Shown here in pieces: positions 12,481-24,610 of a stretch of 64,000 nt of DNA. Made by a program: the position numbers and the translations under genes. Source of the stretch: Lineus longissimus (lineage: Eukaryota; Nemertea; Pilidiophora; Heteronemertea; Lineidae). Position 1 is the first letter of the stretch; each line of letters starts with the position of its first letter. The notes under the pieces are model-generated. The model had not been told where the DNA came from. It did not search any database and saw only the letters and a program-made list of their open reading frames with translations. The stretch lies in assembly GCF_910592395.1 (NCBI RefSeq), contig NC_088310.1:14331501-14395500 (forward strand). Reading direction: 5' to 3'.

Positions 12481-14264
12481 TAGACGTATATACATAGGCT
12501 CGATGTCGGACCCTGATGAGTGTATTACTAAATAATGTCTAACTTGGTTAATTTAAGACGCTCAAGTGTCTGAACTCCGCCCCCTTTCTTAGATGTTAGA
12601 TGTGCCTCGACTCTCCAACCTTTCCAATTTATATCCGCTCTCCGTGGGTTCATGCTTCCCTCTGTTGTTGTGCCGTATCTTTAGATGAGCACTGTAATCC
12701 GAGCGTGACGGTATATGAAGAGTGTACATTGTGTAAATATAGCAGGAATCATGAGTGAAACAAAGTTGTAAAAGAAAACACTGTTGTTGTAATTACTTAT
12801 TATTCAATTTGGTATCCGGACGTTGTTTGACTAATTCTGTGGTATCTCCGTGTATCTCTGTGTTTCTCCGTGTATCTCAAAGTGTATAGCACTTGACTCT
12901 CCGGTATTATCATCACGAAGGAGGGAGGAAACCTGCCTAAGACGCGTGGCCGCCACAATTCAATAGTGGTCTTGTCTCATCACATGTCATCTGACCTGGA
13001 GGGTCAAACATAACAAGTTACAATCCCACAGCCTTAGAAGAGTTAAAAACGTGCCACAGATGCGCTCAGACAGAAAATTTAACACATTTGACCCCTACGA
13101 CCTTGAAAAATAAGTCAAATCAAAACACGGGAATTATGTCATGTACTGTAGAACAGAAAAATTTCATATTTTCGAGCTAGGCCCTATTATATGTCGATTT
13201 CACTTTAGTAAACATGAGGTGATTAGAGAACACGTAAACACTGTGCAAGGAGCATGCATCATAATTACACCAAACAAACACAATTTCCACACTTATTTCA
13301 AAATTTGTGTGCTACAGGCTAAATAACTCCACACATTGAGACCTCAGGATAGTGGATTTGAGTGTATAGTAGACATCTTCACTACAGCGCCTATTCACTA
13401 TCAAGAGCTTTAGGTCAAAATAGGCAATTCGAGATTTATTAGAAAAAAATTCTTGACTCGCGAAAATATTCTTAAGCGAATATGTCCATCACGCGGCATT
13501 CACGAAAAATTGTATGCCACAATAATGTTCTATTCTATTCTGTTCTATTCTACAGTATCCTAAATAGAAGTACATGTGATAACAATTTGTCCAAATTAGT
13601 TCAGGACTTATGGATTTTTTTGCGTTTTCAGTTTCGGCCCCCTAGTGACCCAAGTCAAGAATAAGATCAGACTGAAACTTGTTGTCACTGGTCATCTGAC
13701 CTAGGGGGTCATATATATAAAGTTTCATGCCTGTATCCTAAGTAATTATGAAATGTGCCTCAGTTACACTAAATAAGGCAATTAATGCTATTTGATCACT
13801 TTGACCAAGAGAGCAGGCAAATTAAAAAACCCGTATGATACCTGACGTAACCTTGCTAGGAGTACCTACCATAGATTATATCAAAAACAAAGCTATTACT
13901 TGAGATAGCACACTTCATGTTTTCAGTTTTGGCCCCCTGCTGGCTTTGACAAATATCAGACCGGACCGAAATTTAGTGGAAGAGGTAATCTGACCTAGTG
14001 ATAAGAATATGCTACTGTATAGACTCATCGTACACCGCGCTATTGTATAGACTCATCGTACTAAACCAAAAAACAGCAAAATTCATCAGAAAGTGTGCTG
14101 TTTTTCCATCCACAAGTCCCAAATTCACAGCACAGGAATTATACGTGAAATTTGGACCCTGGTCGCAAAGAGGTAAAATAGATCAGACTGAAGGGTTCCT
14201 GAGATCACCTGACCAAAGGGTACATAAGGTCAAATTAACAGAGATAACTCTGGAAAGAACAAAT
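12481..14264. other. Low-information region with family A remnants
   Basis: Degenerate TGACCT-type blocks occur near 13085-13125 and 13790-13830, with 'tttcggccccctagtgacc' phrases near 13630 and 13930. A TTCTA-rich run sits at 13525-13550. No exon or RNA gene is recognised. Confidence 0.5.
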
Positions 14265-15733
14265 GAAACGGTCAGGGGCCATTGCGATCACTGTGTAGAT
14301 ATTTGGTAGTTCACTCTGGTTAAGAAACATGCTACATGTATAGTATATGTAGGTCAAACCAAAGTAGGTATGACATATGATGTATCCTCGCTTAGAATAC
14401 CTACGATAAAAATATCATTGAAAACAAGTCACTAATGAGCGAGATATTATACTTTTGTCCCTTTTTTAGTTTTGGCCGGCTGGTGGCCAAGTCGAGAATC
14501 AGATCGAATCGAAATTTGGTGTCAGAGGCTAATTACATTCAAATGGCCAATTTAAGCCATTTGACCTCTGTGACCTCGAAAATGAGGTCAAATCGAAAAA
14601 CCGTATGTAATGTGATGTATCCTTCCTAGGAGAACCTACCATAAAAATGTTATCGAATAATACAGTAGAACCTCCCTTAGCGGACACCTCTACCAGGCGG
14701 ACACCTCTACATTACGGACACATCCGCCCAGTCCCGATTTTTTCTAAGTCATTTCCAATAACAAAAACTTCTGTACGGCGGACACCTCTCTACTCCGAAT
14801 TGCGGACAGGGCGATGGCCAATTTTTGGTCCAATTCCCTCCCAATTACGGACAGTAGGCAAAAACAATGGTTTCCCACGTGCGCTTGGAGAGTCAAATAG
14901 GCCTGACAGGTGTGTTATTTGCATAATTAATCAACGTAAATACCCCATGGCATTGTGTTTTTGTATCCTAATTAAGCCGCGGCATTTGTTTACTCATCTT
15001 TTCAACTAATCACATAGGCCTACAGTGTCAACGGACACTCATAAATCCATGCGGTTTTGTCAGTGTTGCGGCGAATATGCGTAAGTAGAGAAATTAGAAA
15101 AAAATAATTATTAATCAAAGGTGGCTGATGGACAGAAATTATGGTGTTTTTTCACACATTATGACATGTCGAGGAGATTTTGCAATAAAAGGGGCACCTT
15201 TTACTAGAGAGATTATTCACTCTCTGAGTTCCAAAGTAGCTCACGTCATTCAACGCAACATCACAAGCAAAGACCGATCAGCCAAGAGGTTTAAAGTTTC
15301 TACGCTAGATGTCGACACAGAGAAAACCAAGACCTGCAAGGCGGGAACTTCAAATCCACCTATCGGACGATTTGGCATAACCTCTCTATTGCGGACACCT
15401 CTCTATTGCGGACACCTCTCTATTTCGGACACCTGGGCCCAGTTACATGGGTGTCCGCAATAGAGAGGTTGTACTGTACTCATAAGAGAGATATAACATT
15501 TTTTAGGTTTCCACTTCTGGCCTCCTGGTGGCCAAGAATCAGATCGGACTGAAATTATATGTCAGAGCTCACCTGACCTGAGAGGTCCTGTGTACAAAGT
15601 TTCAAGTTCATAGCTCAAGGGGTTAAGAAATGTGCCACTGCTCTTAAAACAGGCAATGACGACAACGGCCAACGACGACGAAGGAAGACGCACACAGCGG
15701 TGTTGTAAAGACTCCCCTACAGTGAGCCAAAAA
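14265..15733. mobile_element. Family A-like hairpin-ended repeat, split by a pogo-like MITE
   Basis: It starts near 14265 (AACGGTCAGGGGCCATTGCG) with 5' motif GATCACTGTGTAG (14286-14298). It carries a TGACCT block at 14560-14594 and ends CCCCTACAGTGAGCCAAAAA (15714-15733). Here the 5' motif corresponds to the complement of the 3' motif (TCACTGTAG), not to the GCTCACCTC of standard family A. The insert at 14661-15478 divides it; the flanks join at a TA. Confidence 0.65.
14661..15478. mobile_element. Pogo/Tc1-like non-autonomous element with TA ends, copy 1 (complete)
   Basis: Left end is TA plus CAGTAGAACCTCCCTTAGCG and right end is GAGAGGTTGTACTG plus TA (15477-15478), giving imperfect terminal inverted repeats of about 28 bases. 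Both ends iterate a 'gcggacacctct' motif several times. The interior has one ORF (15128-15463) starting MDRNYGVFSHIMTC, also present in the copy at 29882, but no transposase domain is recognised. It sits inside a family A repeat that reads through when it is removed, which supports mobility with TA duplication. Confidence 0.85.
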
Positions 15734-16716
15734 TGTGATCAATGCTCATGTTTTGAGATTGATTCAATTGATACACCAAGTATGACAGGGCAAGGACTCA
15801 GAAAGTATTAAAATCAGATAATGGCTGATCTGCGGAGCTTAAAGACTCTGGAAGTGAATGTAGACAATGCTACGTCTATCTTAATACCGATTCTCAATGA
15901 AAAGGTTCACAGGTCAGATGTTTATTGCAAACATTCTTTGATGCTCTGGAATGACAGATTGAACATTATGAGTCAATTAGTGAGCTGCCCATGTCTACAT
16001 TTGGTTGATTTGTAGGTCTGGTCAGCAGTGGCGCAATTTGTCCTTCACCTCAACACATTGCTGACCGATGAAATTTTACATTGAAACGAAAAAAGGATAC
16101 GGTCATGGCAAAAACACTTTGCACATGGTGTTTAGTTTAGTTTCTGATCACTTTTTACGTTCGTGTACAAGTCAAACGAGGTGTTGTGTGTGTATGGGAT
16201 TGCATCATATGGGGCTACATGGACTTGGTGAGTATATCATGTTCAGGCGGCAAAGGGCACAAAGTTTTAGAGAATATGGAAGTACAAAAACAAGTCAGAA
16301 TGATACTCCAGCATATTCCGGATCAACGGGTACCACTAATTGGACAGGACCAACAGGACCAACGCTGCGATCTGATCATATGTCTAAGTCTACGAGATGC
16401 AATCTGATTAATAATAGTGTTACGTTGATGGAAACAGAAATGTCATCAAAGGATATTTCATCTACAGCTAAGTCAGTGAGCTAAGGCCAAAACCCTATCA
16501 TGCTAGTGAATACTCGGCCCATTGGAGGCGGGTTGAGGCCAGTTGAGGTGGGTTGTATCGATCGTGTAGACGCAAACCAGCCCAAAGCCAGTTTACACAC
16601 GGCACGGATCACTATTATATTTATTACTGACCTGAAATTATAGCACGGATATTGATACATGCTGCATATTATTTAGTTTTCACTCTTTTAATGTAATTTT
16701 TCATGATTTGTCAAAA
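15734..16716. other. Unannotated, with GAGG-rich repeats upstream of a Myb/SANT ORF
   Basis: An open frame at 16068-16484 shows no recognisable domain. Near 16500-16560 are short reiterations of 'ggcgggttgaggccagttgagg', and a related motif lies near 17140, so this may be part of a small element around the Myb/SANT exon. No reliable inverted ends were found. Confidence 0.4.
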
Positions 16717-16881
16717 ATGTCTACCACAAGCGATTGTGGGTCAAGTTGGTCCAATGATGAGACCCTTGTGTTGATACAGATATGGGGGAACGATCGAGTT
16801 CAGAGGGCCATGGAAGGCACGAAGCATAATTCAAGAGTAATGGAAAAAATCGTCAAGGAAATGAACAGATATTTGCAGTCG
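16717..16881 (+). CDS. Partial Myb/SANT-like DNA-binding domain (MSANTD/Harbinger accessory type)
   Basis: The ATG at 16717 opens a frame encoding SSWSNDETLVLIQIW, then VQRAMEGTKHNSRVMEKI. This matches the first helices of the trihelix-like Myb/SANT_4 fold (W..DET..LI.IW; LEG.KRN..V.EKI). The domain is cut short: the expected 'G..RT..QC..KIK' helix is missing and the frame drifts into unrelated sequence after about 16880. It could be the first exon of a gene or a fragment of a Harbinger-type transposon, which often encode such proteins. No partner transposase is seen nearby. Confidence 0.6.
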
Positions 16882-17519
16882 ATTAGTGTATTGATTCTGC
16901 CTCCTGAAAGCCTTTCTTTTCTATATTATCAAGAAAACCACACAAAATCAAGACTTGTATGGAGGCTGCCATTGTTGTTGTTTATCTGATTTTTTCCTTC
17001 TACCAGTGACTGGAGATTTATCAACGCCACCTTTCAGCTCTCAAAAAAACGATCCGCCTCGATCTCGATCGAGACTAGCTCGTCATTCCCTCACTGTGTA
17101 TATGTGATACAAACCGGCTTGGTCATATCCGGCCTAGGAAAGGTCGAGGCGGTTTCCTCCGAACCCACATCGTGTAGAAAGGCCTATTATTTCACCAATC
17201 TATGACCAGGTGAACTTGACACACATCTTTTGGACAAACTTCACACCATTTTAAGGACTAGTGTGCCACAAAAGGTGGCGCTACCTATTTGTAACAGCCA
17301 GATAAAATCCATCAAAAGTGCTCTAAGCGTGTCCTCCAGGTCGCTACAAATCTGAAAATGTATAGGTTGTAGTAGTTATGGACAAAGGATTACGCTTACA
17401 AGGATTCCAGGAAATGCCTCGCATCCCATACCTGACTTGTTGGTTCAGCTTGAGGCATTCTCCACACTGGTTTCTGAGATCAAAGAGATATCGACATTTG
17501 ACCATGCCCGTCTTGGACC

Positions 17520-18563
17520 TAAATGAAATGGTCCAGGGACCATGTGCTCATCTCGGGTAATGTATTGCATGTCATTTGCAGTGGATATGGGGAGAACAGT
17601 TTCTGGCTAGTTTCACTAGATTTGATTCCCTGAAGAATATTATTCTTCTCGGCTCAATGGCACAAAAGAAAATTAGCGGTACCATCTAAGTATAGCATTT
17701 TGGTTATAAAGTTGACTGAATACTTCAGGGTTATTGAATAGTGTACATGTCACATGGAAATTGGTTTAAATATGTTCAACAATTAAGGAGCAATAGGACT
17801 TTGATGGATTTTCAAGATGGCGGCCTGGTGGCCATATTTGTCATGGAATTTGACTGAAAATTAGGGATATTGATACAAGTACATAGATACATAATCGCAT
17901 GAAGTTTGGTTGTAATCCGATCATTAGTTTCGGAGTAATAGGACTTTGTTTAATTTTCAAGATGGCCGCCAGCCGGCCATATTGGTAGATGGATTTGACT
18001 GAAAATCAGGGATGTTGTAGAGAGTACATGGATATACAATCACATGAAATTTGTTTTTAATCCGACATTGTTAATTTTCAAGATGGCTGCCTGACGGCCA
18101 TATTTGAAGTCCGAGCGGGACACATTTTTGGGGTAAATAGAGGGTCCCTAGATACATGTCCTCACAAGTTTAGAACCCTCAAGCTCAAATAGAAAAAGGA
18201 ACATGCCACCTTTCGGTGATTCAGTGAACTTTGACCTCTATGACCTTGAAAAGTACGTCAAATCAAAAACCCAGGTGATATGTCATTTAACCTTATTAGA
18301 TACACCCACCATAAAAATTTCTTCACTCTACGTACAACCATTAACTTCAAAAAGGCAAAAAACAATTTCCAAGATGGCCGCCATGAGGCCAGAAAGTAGG
18401 TCATATCGCGAAAAAGAAAAATACATCTGGGCATGTTGCCCAAAGCTATCATCACACCAAGTTTTAGGCATCTAGCCCAAGCGGTGATGAAACGTGCTCC
18501 ACTAACGGACTACGGCAACGGACGCCGCAGTATCGTATAAGCTCCCCAGAGGTGGGCTAAAAA
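17520..18563. mobile_element. Hairpin-ended repeat with palindromic 'GATGGCGGCC..GGCCAT' tandem cores
   Basis: It starts AAATGAAATGGTCCAGGGAC, then GTGCTCATCTC. It holds units of about 130 bases near 17810, 17955 and 18080, each with a near-palindrome of the form AAGATGGCSGCC..GGCCATAT. A TGACCT block lies at about 18230-18265. It ends in a hairpin-like AGCTCCCC..GGTGGGCT followed by AAAAA. The interior 'agtatagcattttggttataaagttgact' recurs near 48775, so a second copy lies at about 48700-49790. Confidence 0.6.
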
Positions 18564-18687
18564 GGGGGTCGGTTTTCAAGAATTCTCCAGCATTGACATG
18601 GTTGAATAATTCCAGTTCCAGCACCTTTCTGTCTTTTCTAATCTGCAAATAAAGAATGGCCTTCTTTACTTGGAAAAGCCAACGCAC

Positions 18688-18941
18688 CTGATATCCATAG
18701 CAGAGCTAGCAGATGCAGACAAAAACTCTGTGCTTGTCTTTTCAAACAGTTCAGCATTTTCCTTGATGAAGTTTTTTTGCATAGCTGACATCTGAGCCAT
18801 GAGTTTTGCTCGTCTCTTTGCAGCCACATCTGCCTTCTTTCTTCTCACTTTTTCAGCTTTTTCATCCAGAGCTGCAGCTGTTGCATGAACAGTCTCCATT
18901 GAAACTGACACATCTTTTAATTTTCGTACAACTGAGAATTT
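18688..18941 (-). CDS. UBR1/2: UBR1/UBR2-like, helical linker exon before the RING
   Basis: The acceptor is TTTCTATTTTCAG before 18941 and the donor AG|GTGCGTT after 18688. The exon is 254 bases, entering in phase 0 and leaving in phase 2. It encodes a charged helical segment with the family hallmark KLMAQMSAMQKNFIKEN, preceded by EKVRRKKADVAAKRRAK. In UBR1/UBR2 this long, probably coiled helix links the middle region to the RING. It joins smoothly to the previous exon (TWIMK|KFSVVRKL) and the next one (AG|T). It is an intact frame with no sign of decay. Confidence 0.95.
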
Positions 18942-19378
18942 CTGAAAATAGAAACCAACAGTATACACTTTCAATATCACACCACTTATACTACATAAAG
19001 TCCCAGGTCAAGTTTCCCCAGTATTCAAGATTGGTTATTACATAGTACCATGTTACATCTCAAGTCATACCATAATAGCTAATAAAAAAAATGCCCGATA
19101 GCTGACCTGAGTTGCCAGATCACTTTAGTAAATTTTCTCCGGCCCATCAGCCTTCGATGATTTTATTGCCACTCAAAGAAATACGCCAAAGAGACTTTTC
19201 ACGATATTGTAAGAGTTTTTTAAAACATACTTTCTAAGGTAAATTGTATGGTTTGCATGGTGTTTCTGATGAATCAATCAATGTACAAAAGGTAAATGAA
19301 AGTTCAATACAGGGCAGCCACAAAACTGGCTGCCCCTGATGACATCGTTTCACCAATGTAAACCTGAAAATCGAATAC

Positions 19379-19473
19379 CTTCATGATCCATGTCAACAAA
19401 TCCTTGTGGGCGTCATGAGACAGATTCGGATGGCCAACAAGAGATTCCAGAAGTTTCAGGAGGTTCCCTTCAC
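19379..19473 (-). CDS. UBR1/2: UBR1/UBR2-like, middle-region exon
   Basis: The acceptor is TTTATTTCAG before 19473 and the donor AAG|GTATTC after 19379. Two bases complete the glycine codon begun by the exon at 24313, and the exon ends in phase 0. It encodes NLLKLLESLVGHPNLSHD followed by DLLTWIMK, matching the family's 'LL..L..LP.L..H.D.I.WIL' stretch. Its position between the 24313 and 18688 exons fits UBR protein order. Confidence 0.93.
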
Positions 19474-19488
19474 CTGAAATAAATACAC

Positions 19489-19527
<39 letters not shown>

Positions 19528-19528
19528 T
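19489..19528. repeat. (ATC)n microsatellite
   Basis: About 12 tandem ATC units lie just upstream (minus-strand sense) of the UBR exon at 19473, in the intron. Confidence 0.95.
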
Positions 19529-21238
19529 AGTATGGCTTTATATCACTTTGGTGATTTTGCATATATTCCGTGCATGCACGTCGAGAAGCTACTGAACGTT
19601 TCAATACTATTTACACTTCCTTTCTTTTAAATTACACATGGTCCAAGTTTATGGTGTATCTATTTTTAGTCCTATTTACAGAATATTTACAATTGTATTT
19701 TCAACCTAATGAATGTTTTTTTTATGATTCTCAGTAACAACATATTGACACTATACAGTACACAAAAGTACTTCCATATCACACCTGGCCTAGTTGCATC
19801 TGTAGATATCATGGTCCATTATCTTTTCACATAATTTATCAAGCCTGTATTGATGGTTTGAGTTGAGACTACTTGATCATTCAATCTATTCCAATTTGTT
19901 TAGCACGGCACTGCACTAGTTTAAGTTGTCTTTTTTATTTAGATTTGCAAGGGTGCCAGAAGTAGATAAACAATAATCGCATTTTTGAGGTTTTCAGATT
20001 TGGCCCCCTGAACTAGTAAAACAGTGAATCAGATTGAATCCATCTTCAGTTCGTGGGATCACCTGACCATAGGGTACCGTACATGTTTACCAAATGTGAG
20101 ATCAATGGTCACTGCAGTTAAGAAACATGCCCTAGTTAAAGCCTAACAGCCAATTTACACCTTTTGACCTGTGTGACCTTAAAAGGTAGGTCAAATCAAA
20201 ATCGGTACAACATGTGACATATCCTTGCTTGGAGTAGATACCTTGAAATATTATCGAAAGCAAGTCACTAATAAGCAAGATATTGACTTTTTGACTTTAT
20301 GCCCCCTGGTGGCTAAGTCGTCAGTCAGATAGGACTGAAATTCAGTGTCAGTGGTCATCTGATCTAGAGGGTCATGTTAGCCAGTTTCAAGTTCATGGCT
20401 TTGGCGGTTAAGCAACGACAAAAGTTACAATCTTACAGCCAAGTTACGCCATTTGACCTCTGTGACCTTGAAAATTAGGTCAAATCAAAAACCTGTATGA
20501 TATGTGATGCTTCCTGAAAACTTGGGGAAAATTTCATGACATTTGGGCTTGAGACCTTGGGAAGAATGCAGTTACTCTGTTGTGTTGTCCTTTGGACCTC
20601 ATTCGGGCCTGTGGCCCCTCGATATTACCTCAGATTCAATGGCCTGTAGCCTAACCAACCATTGCGAACCTGACGCCGATAGGCTTGTCTTTATGTAGTT
20701 TTGTTTGTAAGGATACTGTATGAAATATCTGGTATTGTGACACATGGATTATCGTGTGACATTTGTGACGACTTTCTGGAGTTGTTTTGGTGACTTTTTA
20801 TAACACATGGATTATACATTGTGTGACCTTTGTGGCACTTTTCTGTTTTTAGTGTTCTTTGTTAGTAGGGATACTGGAGTGGACATCTAAAATATCTATG
20901 TGGATGTGGATTATAGTGCGACCTCCATCTTGCTTTCCTGCTTTTTTAGTGATCTTTGTTTCTGGATTCTGTATGAAATATCTCTAACTGCGACTTATGG
21001 ATTGCTGTGTGACCTTTATATCACATTTTTGTTTTGGCGACCTTCATCCTTAGACATCCGGTGTGAAATAAAATTTTGGGACACTTCAAGTATACAGTAA
21101 TTTAGATGAAAGTAAATTGGGCAACGGTAATCTAGACAATGGTCATTATAGACAATAGAATATCAAACAATGGTAAACTAGACACAAGGATAGGTAAATT
21201 AGACAATGCTACTAACTTAGTATACAGAGTGGTTCAAT
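19529..21238. other. UBR intron with family A remnants
   Basis: From about 19960 to 20640 there is a degenerate family A copy with TGACCT blocks at about 20165 and 20455. From 20690 to 21110 a loose repetition of 'ttgtgtgacctttgt' and 'tatgaaatatct' phrases is seen. No exon is recognised. Confidence 0.5.
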
Positions 21239-22923
21239 AACAAGAGGCCCAAGGGCCTGGCGCTCTGCTGAGTTAATATCATTAATATCTTCCCGGTGTT
21301 TAGTTCATTATGCATGAAAATGGCATGCTCCATGGTATTTGATATCCTTTTGCGTTCACTACGGTACCAATGTTTTTGGTTGACATAATTATGCCACTGT
21401 TCATTCCTCAATCCTGACCATAATTCGGGTGAAATCATCGTATGAAAATATTTACCGAAACATGAAGTTTATGCCATGAATGAGGATACTCATTGTCATA
21501 GCCTCGTTTACAAGTACGAAGTATTTTCCCGCGAATATTCAAAACTGCTTGGCTCCTTGCCAGTTAAATAACATGTGACTATACACAAAATAGAAAACTT
21601 TGATGGAAATTGTAAATCATTTTTTTATCTATCAGGGGAAACAAGCTGATGATGATCAAATAAATCATTCATGAGAAATCGTTTTGTTGCTGAAGCTTGC
21701 ATGACAAAGTTAATGCTAAACCTTTTCTTGTGCTCTACTGCGCCACCGTAGTTTTCTATTTAGACCAGCGATGACGTCATTTCTGGTGATTCCCTACGTT
21801 GTCCAATGAGCGCTTTTTAAAATGTGCCATTTGGTATTGTACAGTATGCAATGTATTTTTTCAGCGCTGCCAGTTGCCGAACAGAATGCCGTAGTTCCCT
21901 CAATTTCCAATCAATTTTTATGGGAGTGACATTATTGTATTGCTGAGAATGTCTACTTTTTACTCATGAAAGAATCGTAGAACTAAAACTTAATAGGCGA
22001 ACAGAATCATGCCGATTCACTGCACATACTGTGGGAATTCTCCACTTCAAAATACATCGGCGATGTCATCGCGAACAGAGCATGCACTTCCGATATCGTT
22101 TTCACAGAAATGTCCCCAAATATTCAAGAACTAATTTCTGAATTTAGTCCCTAAAGACCTTATGACTACCACTGAAACGAACTAGTGATAATATCGCCTA
22201 CCAGACTACTTTTTAAGCAGAAAATTGGGTACTTGAGTGTCATTGAGCTCCAAGATTATTGCACATGGCGTAAACAACATGGCGCCATTTTGTCTCCGCT
22301 TCGGTATTTCGTACGCCGCTTATAATGCACCTTCTCAATTAAAAACCAACATAATAAGGCCTTACATCGTTGATTGAATAGGAACACCACACAAAACACA
22401 ATAAAGTGGGGGTACAATCGATTACGAAGCTGAAGTGAACAGTGATTTATTCCTGGAGCTACTGCTTTTGTTGTGTAGCTGCCATGTTTTGAGAACTGGC
22501 AAATAGGAGACTTCATTGATGGCTGACGTCATCGGGCGGGAATTTGAATCGGCAGAAATAATTAAAAGGCAGGTAGCGCCCTCTCCTGTTAAAATTTTTA
22601 ACTTTTTCTCAATAAAATAGATTTTAAAGAATTTTATCTTAGCATATTTCGACTCATTCTGCTGCTCCTAGGCCGATATAGGCCAGTTTCCTTCATGCAC
22701 TCTCGCTCCCAGGAAGTAGGTCGAATGGCGACAAATTTTGTTTTGAAAGTAGAGTTTGACCAGAAGTATCCAGAAATGCAAAACTGAAGTCTCTAGGTCT
22801 TACGGTTACAAAATGTGCACCATGGGTTTAACGGACGGATGGATGGATGGATGGATGGACAGACGGACGCCACTGAACAACTTATTTGACAAGCTCGGGT
22901 GACTTAGTCAGCTGAGCTAAAAA
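21239..22923. mobile_element. Family B hairpin-ended repeat, copy 1
   Basis: It begins AACAAGAGGCCCAAGGGCCT, then GGCGCTCTGCTGA (a variant of GCTCAGCTGA). The interior of about 1.5 kb closely matches 34480-36463. GGAT/GGAC runs lie near 22835-22870, and it ends TCAGCTGAGCTAAAAA at 22923. The 5' motif corresponds to the 3' arm. Several short ORFs are conserved between copies but show no domain. Confidence 0.75.
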
Positions 22924-23440
22924 TGTTACAATTATAAAATGGATAATTTCTTTAATATTTTGGCATTTACCCTCAAACACACATATGTACTTGAAGAGCA
23001 AGCTCTCCCAATTAATTTGACGCCGCAGGACAGATTTTATTGACTCATGCGAAATATCACTCGTGCCAACTTCTCAGTGGTTAAACAGGACAAAGAGGAA
23101 GCATTCTCAACATTTCAATTTATTCAAAGTTGAATATGAATAGGAAAATTACAAAATGAATCTGTTAAATATCACCTTCAAATGGGAATGAAATTAAATG
23201 TGTTAAAGATTGCTTCCTCTCTGTCCTTTGCCCTGTTCAACCACTGAAAGGTTGGCGCAAGTCAGACTCCACACGAGTCAATAAAATCTGTCCTGCACAA
23301 TAAACCATGGAAGGATTTTGAATCTGCTGGTGTCAAATTAATCAAGAGAGCTTGCTCTTCAAGAACATCATTATCTATGTTTGAGGCAAATCCCAAAATT
23401 ATAATATATATTAACCATTTTGTAAGTGTTACATTTTTCT
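22918..23440. repeat. Foldback (long inverted-repeat) element, about 520 bp
   Basis: The arms match in reverse complement for about 200 bases. The left has CTTGAAGAGCAAGCTCTC near 22993 and GACAGATTTTATTGACTC near 23029; the right has their complements near 23345 and 23277. The outer ends AAAAATGTTACA (22919) and TGTTACATTTTT (23427-23438) also pair. It abuts the A-run of the family B copy, so it may have inserted there. There is no ORF. Suits a MITE or foldback element. Confidence 0.8.
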
Positions 23441-24312
23441 TGAGCCACTCTGTAGTACCTCTGATAAGGAAATAACTTCTTTTTGATATTTGGCAGGATC
23501 ACAAGAGCACAAAATTTATTAATTGACTAAGGATTCTTCTTAACACATATAAAATTTGGTGAGGATTGATCGGCCCTAGGGTCACTTTTTTACAAAAACA
23601 GAACAGCAATGTACAGAATGTCCAATACAGGGCTCTGGCCGGCATGACCAACTGTATATTTCAACTGCTGGCATGCTGGGTACTGTACTAAACTGTTAGC
23701 TCATAAGCTCAGTCCTTATTCCTGACCAAATGTTTATTATCATATTGTGCATGAATGTGAAGTAGAATTACCCGCAACCTATCTATGTAGCCAAAGAGGC
23801 TTATATGGAGTCCCATGGACACAGAAGCGGTCTACTCAAAGCCGCCTCTGTTGTATGGAATCTGCGTGGACTCCCATCGACATGTGCATTTATATCTATT
23901 GGGTACATCAAAATAAAAGCTTAATCTATTTGCTACATGAAAGCGCAAAACCTTCTTTCAGTACAGTACCACTGCATATAACTGCGAATCCCATCGTTAT
24001 ATCAAGGAAATGAATCTTTCTGGCGGATTTCGTCTTCTCTGTTTCTCTGTGGCAAACTTAATTCAGTGGTTCCGTCAATCTGACAATCACAGAGATACCC
24101 TGTTTTTGGAATTATGAGGAAAATACATGGGAATATTTCTGAGGACTTCGGTGTTAGTGAGGTGTTGTTGTTGTTGTTGTGCTTTTTCCTTGAGAAAGGG
24201 ATTAAGTTGGATCTTTTATAATTTACTCCTTGTTTTGGCATTAGTAGCGCCAAGCCTCGTCAGACGACAAGTGTGGCCACTTGGGGTGGCATGGTAACTA
24301 ATAGATACCTAC
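23441..24312. other. UBR intron, no recognised content
   Basis: Only a (TTG)n run at about 24163-24180 and short ORFs without domains are seen. Confidence 0.5.
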
Positions 24313-24610
24313 CTCTTGTTGCCTTCTCAATAAAGCAGAATGCTCCCTCTCCCTTATCATAGGATTTCTTATCTTCATGAAGAGCAAGTCCAATCAAATG
24401 CAGCACTTTCTCAAACTGATTTTCAGACCATGACCTTGACCGTGTAGCAGCCGTTCTCATTAGGATGAGCTTCATGATGAAAATCATGACATCACAGGTC
24501 AAAATATTGATGACTGGACTGAAGGAGGTGATGAAAGGTGGTGGAACTGGAGGTGGCAACGCCTGGTCCTCATTCGCAAGCTTTTTCCTCTTCCTCTGCT
24601 GCTCTTCAGA
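24313..24610 (-). CDS. UBR1/2: UBR1/UBR2-like, large middle exon
   Basis: The acceptor is ATGTTTTTAG before 24610 and the donor AGAG|GTAGGTAT after 24313. The exon is 298 bases, entering in phase 0 and leaving in phase 1. It opens with a basic stretch (EEQQRKRKKLANEDQALPPP), then FSPVINILTCDVMIFIMKL and WSENQFEKVLHLIGLALHED. These match the conserved UBR 'ALPPP..P.F...INIL.CD.M' and 'W.E...Q..LHLIGLALHEE' segments. This is one of the most diagnostic exons and has no lesions. Confidence 0.96.

Noticed and set aside
12580-12820. Possible LTR followed by a TGG primer-binding-like site (TTTGGTATCCGG)
   Set aside because: No matching second LTR, no gag/pol ORF, and no confident tRNA match for the site.
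16068-16484. 138-codon ORF
   Set aside because: No recognisable domain, splice context or conserved copy in the window.
19489-19528. CRISPR-like or other regular array
   Set aside because: Simple (ATC)n microsatellite; no spaced repeats of CRISPR type anywhere in the window.
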